Source: a virus. From it: 33,250 bases of DNA. Below, in pieces: positions 15,624 to 22,300 of the stretch. The notes under the pieces are model-generated. The model ran no database searches and had not been told where the DNA came from. It was given only the letters and a program-made list of their open reading frames with translations. The stretch is from the IMG/VR virus record IMGVR_UViG_3300009165_000016, positions 1 to 33,250 of that record. One strand, 5' to 3'. Numbering within the stretch: the stretch's first letter is position 1; every line of letters begins with the position of its first letter. Position numbers and translations under genes: made by a program.

Positions 15624-16420
15624 TGGCAATTTCGGACGCTATAAAATTAGTCAAAACTTTAACGTCTTCAATTAGTAAAGGTCCTTCAATTAATGAAAGA
15701 AAATATTATGCAGAAGATTCCATTTTTAACAAAGACGTTACTATTGCGGGAAATTCAATAACGAATGGATCTGCTTTAATTTTAGAAGAGGTTGCAATTT
15801 GTGGAGATACTTACTTATCCCCAAGTCCACTTAAAAAACCACCTAAAAAACCAAATCTTTTTGTAAGTGGAAATATTGTCGGATTTGCACGACTACTTAT
15901 ATCAAAATTATCCATTTTTAATGGTAATGTAATCGCAAACCGAAGAGTTGTAATTAATGGTCCTCTTGTTCTTGCGGGACTTGGTAATGTAGCAAATTAT
16001 TCACTACGTACCAGAGTAATTGCACAATCTAAAAAATCATTTGATATCCCACATCCATCAAAAGATGATTATAGACTTAGATATGTTTGCTTAGAGGGAC
16101 CAGCAGCAGAGGTTTATATTAGAGGTAAATTAGAAAATGAGAACACTATTTCTCTGCCAGAATACTGGACTGATTTAGTAGATAAAGAAACTATAGGAGT
16201 AACTTTAACGCCAATTGGATATCATCAAGCATTATTTGTTGAAAAAGTAGAATCAGAATCTAAAATTATTATTCAGAATAACTTTGGGGATGCAATTAAC
16301 TGCTATTATACTGTTACTGCAGAGAGAAAAGACACACCAAAAAATATTCCTGAGTATGAGGGGTTGACATCTAATGACTATCCAGGAGATAATGATTCAT
16401 ATAGTGTAAATGGTTTGTAG
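15623..16420 (+). CDS. Virion protein with fibre-type chaperone-like C-terminal domain
   Basis: 265-residue structural protein. The N-terminal half has short beta repeats (SIFNKDVTIAGNSITNGSA, KLSIFNGNVIANRRVVINGP), as in fibre shafts. The C-terminal half starts with KKSFDIPHPSKDDYRLRYVC, LEGPAAEVYIRGKLEN and LPEYWTDLVDKETIGVTLTP, a module I recognise from the C-terminal region of many cyanophage fibre and structural proteins and which resembles an S74-like intramolecular chaperone head, although no catalytic residues can be confirmed. It follows the spike gene with a one-base overlap, so a tail-tip or short fibre role is plausible. The stop TAG shares its G with the following GTG start. Confidence 0.8.
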   Translation: MAISDAIKLVKTLTSSISKGPSINERKYYAEDSIFNKDVTIAGNSITNGSALILEEVAICGDTYLSPSPLKKPPKKPNLFVSGNIVGFARLLISKLSIFNGNVIANRRVVINGPLVLAGLGNVANYSLRTRVIAQSKKSFDIPHPSKDDYRLRYVCLEGPAAEVYIRGKLENENTISLPEYWTDLVDKETIGVTLTPIGYHQALFVEKVESESKIIIQNNFGDAINCYYTVTAERKDTPKNIPEYEGLTSNDYPGDNDSYSVNGL

Positions 16421-17097
16421 TGAATAAAGTACATGAATTATTTCCTCTGGTAATTTATCAGGGGTCGGTAGACTGTCACAATGAGTTTAAAAAAAAGAAT
16501 ATAGATTCTTTACGTGATTATTGGTTTGATGGATATCAAAATGAAAGTCCAGAATACTCTGGAAGAATATTTGTTCATCATAACGAAAACTATAAAATGT
16601 TCTTTAATGATCTGAAGAAAAATTTAGATCAATATATGGATCATCTAAACGTTGATCATACTAAATTAAGTTATCATATAATCAAAGCGTGGGTTGGATA
16701 CCACAAAGATAATGAGACACCATCTATTCAACCTCATTATCATAATGAATCGAATATTAGTTTTGTATATTATCTAAAAACCGATAATACTTCAGATAAA
16801 CTTTGCATTCAGCAACAGACAAATCGCAATGAGGTTGCTGGTGGTTTGTTTGAAGTTGCTCAACAAAGAAATACTTTACTTGGATATAATAAGTATAATT
16901 GTAATTACTATACAATTACTCCAACAGAGGGGACTGTAGTAATGTTTCCGAGTAATGTTTATCATTTTACTCAAAAAATAACAGAAAGAAAAAGTGAAAG
17001 GATTGTGATTCCCGGTGATATTCGTATAACTTTAAAGACTGATAATCCAGATTATCATCAAGGATCGACACATCCATCTCAGTGGTTGGAGTTGTAA
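16420..17097 (+). CDS. 2OG-Fe(II) oxygenase family protein
   Basis: 225-residue predicted 2-oxoglutarate and iron dependent dioxygenase of the type frequent in marine T4-like phages. Metal ligands fit H108-x-E110 within IQPHYHNESNISFVYYL and H182 in GTVVMFPSNVYHF; the 2OG-binding Arg is probably R194 or R202 in ERIVIPGDIRI. All key residues appear present. The substrate is unknown; hydroxylation of virion proteins, host proteins or nucleic acid are possibilities. The start is GTG at 16420, sharing a base with the previous stop, and no in-frame ATG gives the full N-terminus (HELFPLVIYQG, a usual family start). The location inside the structural block suggests late expression and maybe a virion-protein target (inference). 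Confidence 0.85.
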   Translation: MNKVHELFPLVIYQGSVDCHNEFKKKNIDSLRDYWFDGYQNESPEYSGRIFVHHNENYKMFFNDLKKNLDQYMDHLNVDHTKLSYHIIKAWVGYHKDNETPSIQPHYHNESNISFVYYLKTDNTSDKLCIQQQTNRNEVAGGLFEVAQQRNTLLGYNKYNCNYYTITPTEGTVVMFPSNVYHFTQKITERKSERIVIPGDIRITLKTDNPDYHQGSTHPSQWLEL

Positions 17098-17104
17098 TTT
17101 TATA

Positions 17105-17112
17105 TCTAAATA
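17105..17112 (+). promoter_or_regulatory. late-promoter-like box TCTAAATA
   Basis: TCTAAATA at 17105-17112, followed by an AT-rich tract, lies 25 bases before ATG 17137. It is identical over eight bases to the box before gp54 (6235-6242). Confidence 0.5.
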
Positions 17113-17136
17113 ATTTTTACAATCTGTTTAATTACT

Positions 17137-17811
17137 ATGAGTGATCTAACCAATATTCTTTCAAATAAAATTACTGACAATACAGAATCTATTGAAGAAC
17201 TGAGGGAAAAACTTCCAGATGTACAACGTAATATTGATCTTTTCTCATCAGTTTGTCAGTCTGTAGATAATCAAATTTTATCAATTACTAATAGTATTAT
17301 AACTCTTGAAAATGAAATCGTAGTATTACATACAAATGCATACGCTGTTGGTTGTGGTACAACAACAGGTATGACAACCATGTATCCAGATAGTGTGACA
17401 GTTGAAAGTTATAATATATCATCAGGGGATTATTCTGGTGAAGATCCCTATGATGTGAATAGTGAATCAATCAGTTCTTCTAATGTTGGATTAGGAACTT
17501 TTATGATTCACGTTGCAAATGATAGTTCTAAAAGTGGTATAGGAATTTTATATGGAGATATAGGAAATTGTTATACTCCTCCTTGTGGAGATTGTGCGTC
17601 CTTTTCAGCATCAATTACTGCAAAACAGAATCAAATTGTAACTCTCAGAAATCAATTAACGCCTCTAATCACAGATGTGAATAAGATAAAAAGAGAGCGA
17701 GTTGATTATGAAATAGAAAAATATGGATATAATTATGTTATTAATGATGTGACAAAAGAGAACAGAAGGATAGGGGCAGCAATTACTTCGATTCAGACCT
17801 ACGAGACCTGA
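17137..17811 (+). CDS. Coiled-coil protein with Cys-rich centre, function unknown
   Basis: 224-residue protein, not recognised. Two predicted coiled-coil arms (about residues 10-65, IEELREKLPDVQRNIDLF and ITNSIITLENEIVVLH; and about 155-220, ITAKQNQIVTLRNQLTPL) flank a Gly/Ser/Cys-rich centre (NAYAVGCGTTTGM and CYTPPCGDCASF). The antiparallel-arm layout with a small beta-rich head suggests a fibrous or clamp-like virion part. The CxxxxxxPPCGDC arrangement could bind metal or form disulfides. It has its own late-promoter-like box and ends five bases before a strong sigma70-type promoter, so it closes the structural block on this side. Confidence 0.78.
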   Translation: MSDLTNILSNKITDNTESIEELREKLPDVQRNIDLFSSVCQSVDNQILSITNSIITLENEIVVLHTNAYAVGCGTTTGMTTMYPDSVTVESYNISSGDYSGEDPYDVNSESISSSNVGLGTFMIHVANDSSKSGIGILYGDIGNCYTPPCGDCASFSASITAKQNQIVTLRNQLTPLITDVNKIKRERVDYEIEKYGYNYVINDVTKENRRIGAAITSIQTYET

Positions 17812-17816
17812 CCCCC

Positions 17817-17845
17817 TTGACACGGTGCCCAAGACCCTCTATAAT
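17817..17845 (+). promoter_or_regulatory. Perfect-consensus sigma70-type promoter
   Basis: TTGACA at 17817-17822 and TATAAT at 17840-17845 with a 17-base spacer: a full consensus match at both boxes and spacing. Predicted start is near 17852, about 19 bases before ATG 17871. It would be recognised by the unmodified host polymerase, so it probably drives early expression. Confidence 0.9.
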
Positions 17846-17870
17846 ATGTGGGTAATCAAGAAAACCACCG

Positions 17871-18071
17871 ATGAGCACCGCACAAGAAACCGTTCAGGGC
17901 ATTGTGATTGATGTATGCACCCGCTCCTTCATGCTACTGAGTGATCAAGGAAATGAGCGTATGGTAGAATGTGAAACCGTTCAAGAGTTTATGAATGTCT
18001 TGGAAGTTGTAACTGCAAACCTTGAACCAGAACAAATCGAATATGCAGACCTTGCCATTTACGGCGAATGA
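17871..18071 (+). CDS. Small conserved cyanophage protein, function unknown
   Basis: 66-residue protein (ETVQGIVIDVCTRSFMLLSD at residues 6-25, acidic C-terminus ADLAIYGE). I recognise similar short proteins in other T4-like cyanophages but know no function. The first half looks like a small beta barrel (GIVIDVCTRSFMLL), the second a helix (VQEFMNVLEVV). It is driven by a perfect sigma70-type promoter and has more balanced base composition than the late genes around it, both fitting early, strong expression. A host-takeover role is a reasonable guess from this alone. No clear Shine-Dalgarno sequence precedes the ATG. Confidence 0.8.
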   Translation: MSTAQETVQGIVIDVCTRSFMLLSDQGNERMVECETVQEFMNVLEVVTANLEPEQIEYADLAIYGE

Positions 18072-18079
18072 TGCTACAA

Positions 18080-18087
18080 TATAAATA
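18080..18087 (+). promoter_or_regulatory. Perfect T4-type late promoter box TATAAATA
   Basis: TATAAATA at 18080-18087, identical to the T4 late consensus, in the gap between the 66-residue gene and the antitoxin-like gene. Predicted start is near 18093, 10 bases before ATG 18103. The antitoxin-like gene could thus be read early (from 17845) and late. Confidence 0.6.
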
Positions 18088-18102
18088 TCCTCAAAGAAAA
18101 GA

Positions 18103-18276
18103 ATGGAAATTTTCACAGTGGAAGAATTTCAGGAAAGATTTGACGAACTTGTAGGAAGAGTCGAAAACGGAGAGCATATAGGTATTGTCGATGATCGCGG
18201 GAAAGCAGCAGTTATGATTCCCGCTGACGATGATCTTATACGAATACACACTGAGTTAAACAACGAAGCACCCTGA
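18103..18276 (+). CDS. Orphan Phd/YefM-like antitoxin
   Basis: 57-residue protein (too short for many gene callers). It has the shape of the N-terminal DNA-binding part of Phd/YefM antitoxins: MEIFTVEEFQERFDELVGRV, then ENGEHIGIVDDRGKAAVMIP, ending in an acidic tail. In that family the N-terminal domain binds operator DNA and the C-terminal tail neutralises the toxin; here the tail is very short. No toxin gene is adjacent: the next features are a promoter and a tRNA. It may be a regulator, or a phage decoy that supports survival of hosts with toxin-antitoxin systems (inference). GAAAAGA before the ATG is a weak ribosome site. The stop codon overlaps the -35 box of the next promoter. Confidence 0.75.
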   Translation: MEIFTVEEFQERFDELVGRVENGEHIGIVDDRGKAAVMIPADDDLIRIHTELNNEAP

Positions 18277-18301
18277 CAAAGAGTTCCAGATCCTTTATAA
18301 T
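18273..18301 (+). promoter_or_regulatory. sigma70-type promoter before tRNA 1
   Basis: CTGACA at 18273-18278 (one mismatch) and TATAAT at 18296-18301, 17-base spacer. Predicted start is near 18308, seven bases before the first tRNA. Read-through would continue into the HNH gene and the second tRNA. Confidence 0.8.
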
Positions 18302-18314
18302 TGATCTGGTTAAA

Positions 18315-18402
18315 GCGAGTGAGACTTGGTAGTCAGAGGAGTCTTATAAACTCTTTCCGCCAGATTAGCGGCTTTGACCTGGTTCGAATCCAGGCACTCG
18401 TA
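18315..18402 (+). tRNA. tRNA with long variable arm, anticodon loop CTTATAA (identity uncertain)
   Basis: 88-base tRNA-like gene. Acceptor GCGAGTG (18315-18321) pairs with CACTCGT (18395-18401, closing G-U pair). The T arm is perfect: CCTGG, loop TTCGAAT, CCAGG (18378-18394). The anticodon arm GGAGT / ACTCT (18338-18354) holds loop CTTATAA, reading anticodon UAU by position. A 23-base variable region contains a 4-bp stem (CCGC / GCGG). The D arm is short (GACT / AGTC with a 4-base loop). Long variable arms mark Leu, Ser or Tyr tRNAs in bacteria, but UAU would be Ile, so the charge is unclear. No CCA is encoded. Confidence 0.7.
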
Positions 18403-18404
18403 TT

Positions 18405-18427
18405 GCTATTCGTTATTTGCGAATAGC
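18405..18427 (+). other. Hairpin after tRNA 1
   Basis: Perfect 8-bp stem GCTATTCG (18405-18412) with CGAATAGC (18420-18427), 7-base loop, two bases after the tRNA. No T-run follows, so it is more likely an RNA-processing or stabilising structure than a terminator. Confidence 0.6.
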
Positions 18428-18428
18428 G

Positions 18429-18465
18429 AATAACTCATAATTTATATAAATAGTTATGAGTTATT
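18429..18465 (+). promoter_or_regulatory. 12-bp inverted repeat enclosing a late promoter, ahead of HNH gene
   Basis: AATAACTCATAA at 18429-18440 pairs perfectly with TTATGAGTTATT at 18454-18465; the 13-base loop contains TATAAATA. Transcripts arriving from the upstream tRNA promoter would fold this hairpin over the HNH leader, while transcripts starting at the late box would lack the 5' arm. Confidence 0.7.
18445..18452 (+). promoter_or_regulatory. Perfect T4-type late promoter box TATAAATA in hairpin loop
   Basis: TATAAATA at 18445-18452. Predicted start is near 18458, after the ATG at 18456, so the HNH protein made from this promoter must begin at ATG 18477. Confidence 0.6.
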
Positions 18466-18476
18466 TACAATTTAAT

Positions 18477-18851
18477 ATGCCTAGAAAAAGAAAAACTTCT
18501 GCCGATTGTGATATAATACGAGAGTATCAACGCAATTGGTTGAGAGACAAACTTAAAAATGACCCCGAGTACAAAGCAAGGCATTATGCCAACAGGCAAA
18601 ATCGAGCAAAACAAAACAAAGAAAATTTAACTAATTTAAAAGAAAATATTTCTTGTTCTGCCTGTGGAGAATATCATCCCTCGTGTTGTATGGACTATCA
18701 TCATTTAGATCCAAATGTAAAAGAAAAGGGTGTGTCTCAAATGATACAAGCAAATTCTTGGCAAAAAATTGAAGAAGAAATTTCTAAATGTATTTTAGTA
18801 TGTTCAAATTGTCATCGTAAAATACACGAAGGTCTAATCACGCTCGTTTAG
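18477..18851 (+). CDS. HNH homing-type endonuclease
   Basis: 124-residue free-standing HNH endonuclease. The N-terminus is basic (MPRKRKTSADCD), followed by a charged helix. The HNH core is clear: zinc pair CSAC (C60, C63), MDYHHLDP with H75, H76 and D78, and VCSNCHRKIH with C109, C112, H113 and H117. It is likely an active nicking or cutting enzyme that spreads its own gene. The frame opens at ATG 18456, but that ATG lies in a hairpin stem and just before the expected late transcript start, so ATG 18477 is chosen. The last codons and stop overlap the 5' acceptor stem of the next tRNA. The gene sits between two tRNAs, a common landing place for such elements. Confidence 0.87.
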   Translation: MPRKRKTSADCDIIREYQRNWLRDKLKNDPEYKARHYANRQNRAKQNKENLTNLKENISCSACGEYHPSCCMDYHHLDPNVKEKGVSQMIQANSWQKIEEEISKCILVCSNCHRKIHEGLITLV

Positions 18852-18913
18852 CAATCTAGGAATGCAATCGTCTCATAAACGATCGAAGGTCGGGGCAGAA
18901 CCGACAACGAGCA
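18842..18913 (+). tRNA. tRNA-like gene, anticodon CAU (Met or Ile2), unusual T loop
   Basis: 72 bases fold into a full cloverleaf: acceptor GCTCGTT (18842-18848) with AACGAGC (18906-18912), perfect 7 bp; TA spacer; D arm GCA / TGC with a 9-base loop containing GG; anticodon arm ATCGT / ACGAT, perfect 5 bp, loop CTCATAA; 5-base variable loop; T arm GTCGG / CCGAC, perfect 5 bp. The T loop is GGCAGAA instead of the usual TTCRANN, so T54, T55 and A58 are lost. The closing G1-C72 pair rules out an initiator. The first ten bases overlap the HNH coding end. Either an atypical functional tRNA or one that is decaying. Confidence 0.68.
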
Positions 18914-18914
18914 C

Positions 18915-18943
18915 TTGACCACTACAACTCTTTGAGTTATAAT
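18915..18943 (+). promoter_or_regulatory. sigma70-type promoter before tRNA-Leu
   Basis: TTGACC at 18915-18920 (one mismatch) and TATAAT at 18938-18943, 17-base spacer. Predicted start is near 18950, six bases before the tRNA. The -35 box begins two bases after the CAU tRNA. Confidence 0.82.
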
Positions 18944-18955
18944 GGTCTCATACAC

Positions 18956-19028
18956 GGGCGTGTAGTCCAGCGGAAGAGACAGAGCACTTAAAATGCTTCC
19001 AGGGTCGGTTCGAATCCGACCACGCCTA
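18956..19028 (+). tRNA. tRNA-Leu(UAA), short variable loop
   Basis: 73-base cloverleaf: acceptor GGGCGTG (18956-18962) with CACGCCT (19021-19027, closing G-U pair); D arm GTC / GAC; anticodon arm GAGCA / TGCTT with loop CTTAAAA, anticodon UAA; variable loop of five bases; T arm GTCGG, TTCGAAT, CCGAC; discriminator A; no encoded CCA. The anticodon reads UUA, a common Leu codon in the late genes here. Bacterial tRNA-Leu normally has a long variable arm, so this short form is unusual. Confidence 0.88.
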
Positions 19029-19033
19029 TTAAA

Positions 19034-19041
19034 AATAAATA
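19034..19041 (+). promoter_or_regulatory. late-promoter-like box AATAAATA
   Basis: AATAAATA at 19034-19041, 19 bases before ATG 19061 and just after tRNA-Leu. Seven of eight bases match the T4 late consensus. A-rich surroundings lower the weight. Confidence 0.45.
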
Positions 19042-19060
19042 TAAGATATGGGAATTTCCT

Positions 19061-19366
19061 ATGTATTATCGTATCGATCACGCATACTGCTGGTACAATA
19101 ACGGCACTATGATTGTGAAAATGTATTTCATTAATCATATTCCGTTCACATTTGACGAACTTCCCGATGGTCATTTGTATGATGTAGATCTTTGTAGATT
19201 GGCAGACAAAGAAAGAACTTTTGAACCAGAAGATTTATACCGTAATTCTTTTTATCTAATAGATGAAGAAGTACATCCTTGCTTCTTTCCAGTTGAGTTA
19301 GAGAACCCAGAAGATCTCCCAGATGAGTTAGAATTTGATTATGATGAAGAAGATTTGACCAGCTAA
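19061..19366 (+). CDS. Small acidic protein, function unknown
   Basis: 101-residue protein, not recognised. The N-terminal half is probably beta-rich and aromatic (MYYRIDHAYCWYNNGTMIVK, FINHIPFTFDELP); the C-terminal third is very acidic (ELENPEDLPDELEFDYDEED), like DNA-mimic or chaperone-type tails, though no function follows from that alone. It is preceded by a late-promoter-like box and followed by another that overlaps its stop codon, so it is probably a single-gene unit between the tRNA island and the giant structural gene. ATG 19061 has no clear Shine-Dalgarno sequence; an ATG at 19048 is out of frame. Confidence 0.7.
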   Translation: MYYRIDHAYCWYNNGTMIVKMYFINHIPFTFDELPDGHLYDVDLCRLADKERTFEPEDLYRNSFYLIDEEVHPCFFPVELENPEDLPDELEFDYDEEDLTS

Positions 19367-19369
19367 ATA
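19362..19369 (+). promoter_or_regulatory. late-promoter-like box GCTAAATA before the giant structural gene
   Basis: GCTAAATA at 19362-19369 overlaps the stop codon of the small acidic gene and lies 30 bases before ATG 19400. Shares CTAAATA with the boxes at 6236 and 17106. Confidence 0.5.
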
Positions 19370-19399
19370 GAACATAATAAGGTCTAGAATCTATAGAAA

Positions 19400-22300
19400 A
19401 TGGCATTAAATAAGTTAGATAATTTTATCCGCAATACTGAAGGCCGTTTACTTTATGTTAATCCTAATGACATTAACTCTACAGATTCCATTACAAATGA
19501 TGGAACAAGTTTAACAACACCTTTTAAAACTATTCAGAGGGCCCTTTTAGAGGCAGCAAGATTTTCTTATGTAAAGGGTGATAATAACGATATTGTAGAA
19601 AAAACGACCATTCTTCTATTTCCCGGTGAGCATTTAGTTGATAACAGACCGGGATTTGCAATTTATGACAATGGTGGTTCTGCATACGCTGTTTCTAGAT
19701 CTGGTGGTGTAGGCGTACCAGCATCTGGCGTATTCTCTCTAGGATTAGAATCAACATTCGATCTAACACAAGAAGATAATATTCTTTATAAGTTTAACAG
19801 TTACTATGGTGGTGTGGTAGTTCCCAGAGGAACTTCTCTTGTTGGTTTAGATCTTCGTAAAACAAAAATAAGACCAAAGTATGTTCCCAATCCTACAGAT
19901 GACACTGTAAGTGTAGCATCAATTTTTAGAATTACTGGTGGTTGCTATTTCTGGCAATTCTCAATTTTTGATGCTGATGAAAATGCTATTGCATATACAA
20001 ATCCAGATAATTCAGGTGCTGCTTACCAATCTTTACCACTGTTCTCTCACCATAAACTCACTTGTTTTGAGTATGCTGATGGTGTTAACACTATTGGTAG
20101 TTATGGAATTACTGATCTTGACATGTATTATAGTAAGGTATCCAATGCCTATAATGCATATCGCAATCTTGATGAAAAGTTCCCAGCATCTCCACTTGGA
20201 TTCAAGAAAAGAAATCCAGAATGGGAAATTGTTGGAGCATTCTCACCTGATCCAATCACAATTGATTCGATTGTTTCTGGAAATGGATCTACTGCAAGTA
20301 CAGTAGTAACAGTTACAACTTCAACTGCACACAATTTAAATCAAGGAACTCCAATTAAAATTAAAGGAGTGAGTGGTTCTGGTGTTACATTCCCATATAA
20401 CATCTCAACAAAAGTTCAGAATGTTATTAACGCTACTACATTCACATACCTTTTACCTTCACTTGCATCATATCCAAACATCAACCCAAGTCCCAGTGCA
20501 TCAAGTGCTACTGTTACTGTAGAAACAGATACAGTTGGTGGCGCTTCTCCATACATTTTCAATGTATCTCTGAGATCTGTATGGGGTATGCAGGGTATGC
20601 ACGCTGACGGAAGAAAGGCATCTGGATTCCGTTCAATGGTTGTGGCGCAATTCACTGCAATTTCTCTACAAAAAGATGACCGTGCGTTTGTAAAATACAA
20701 TAAGAGCACAAGACTTTATGAAAGTGTAGTATATTCAACTGTTTATGGATCTGCTTTGCCTCAGGGTGCTGTTCAAACTGATTCTGAAAAGGTATATCAT
20801 TTAGATCCAGACGCAATTTACAGAAAAGGATGGGAAACAAGTCATATTAAAGTTAGTAATGACGCATTTATTCAGATTGTTTCTGTATTTGCAATTGGTT
20901 TTAACAAACACTTTGATGTTGAAAGTGGTGGTGATGCTTCAATTACAAACTCTAACTCAAACTTTGGTCAGATATCTTTAAATTCTTCTGGATTTAAAGT
21001 TGATGCATTCGATAAAGATGATAAAGCATACATCACTTCGATTGTAACTCCAAGATCGATATCCTCAACTGAGCAAGATATCAAGTGGTTACCATTAGAT
21101 GTTAATCTGACAGCAACTGTTGGAGTTTCTAGTCATCTTTATCTTTATGGATACACTTCAATTGATAATCCACCACCATCTCAGACACAAGGATATAAGA
21201 TTGGTGCAAGAGTAAGTGATAAACTTTATCTTAAGAAAAATCTTGATATTTATCCTGTACCCATTTATATGTGTGATAATGAAATCAGTACAACTGGTTT
21301 CACAACTGCATTAGGTACAACAAGTTCATATAAAACATATACGGTTACCGCTGGACCATCATCAGGTTCATTTACTATTGGCGCAAATACTCTAATAACT
21401 GGTGAAAAAGTTGTAATCATTAGTAATGATGGTGATCTGCCAGAAAATATAGAAGCACACCAAGTTTGCTATGTTATCAATAATGGTGATAACAATACGA
21501 TCAAACTCGCATCATCATATACTAATGCACAGACTGGTAAAAATATTGAAGTCTATGGTGGTACAAACCTTTACATCATCAGTAGAGTATCTGAAAAACT
21601 TTCTGGAGATTTTGGTTCCCCAATTCAATTTGATGCTCAAAACAAGAATTGGTTCATACATGTTGATCAAAATAACCCAATATTCAATGCATTTTTAAGT
21701 GGTGGCACAGAAACTTATGGAACTGCTTCTGATCTTGTTTATGTAAAGAGAGTCATTGACGAAAGAAGTCTTGATGAAAAACTTTATAAGTTTAGAGTTA
21801 TTGTTCCAAAAGAATCTATCAACGCTAGAAATCCAGAATCTGGATTTATAATTCAAGAAAGTAGCAAAACTGGGGCAAGAAATAATACAGATTTTTCTAG
21901 AACTAGTATTGGAAGCACCGACTATGATTACCAAAGAAATCCAAGATTCATTTCAACATGCTCTGTAAGCACAAGCACTGTAACTGTAGTATCTGAAATT
22001 CCTCATAATTTACAATCTGGAGATCTTGTTATTATTAAAAAAGTAACAAGTACTGATAACACCAGTGGTGCTGATAACGTTGGATATAATGGAAGATTTG
22101 AAGTTACTGGCATTGTCAATGAGTTTACATTCCAACATTCGACCACAGACGTTGATGGAAAAGGTCACACTCCCGGAACATTTACAAACAATGTAAATTC
22201 TAGAACAGTAGATCTTCCAAGATTTGAAAGAAATGATTTAAGATCAAATCTATTCATTTACAGAACTGAAGTTATTTCTGATTACAAATATGATTGGCAA

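Noticed and set aside
18357-18371. CCGC / GCGG stem read as an anticodon arm (loop CAGATTA, anticodon GAU)
   Set aside because: Position 33 would be A rather than U, and the stem has only four pairs; it fits a variable arm better.
18848-19174. Minus-strand frame across the tRNA region
   Set aside because: It is the complement of two tRNAs and a promoter; no ribosome site and no protein-like pattern.
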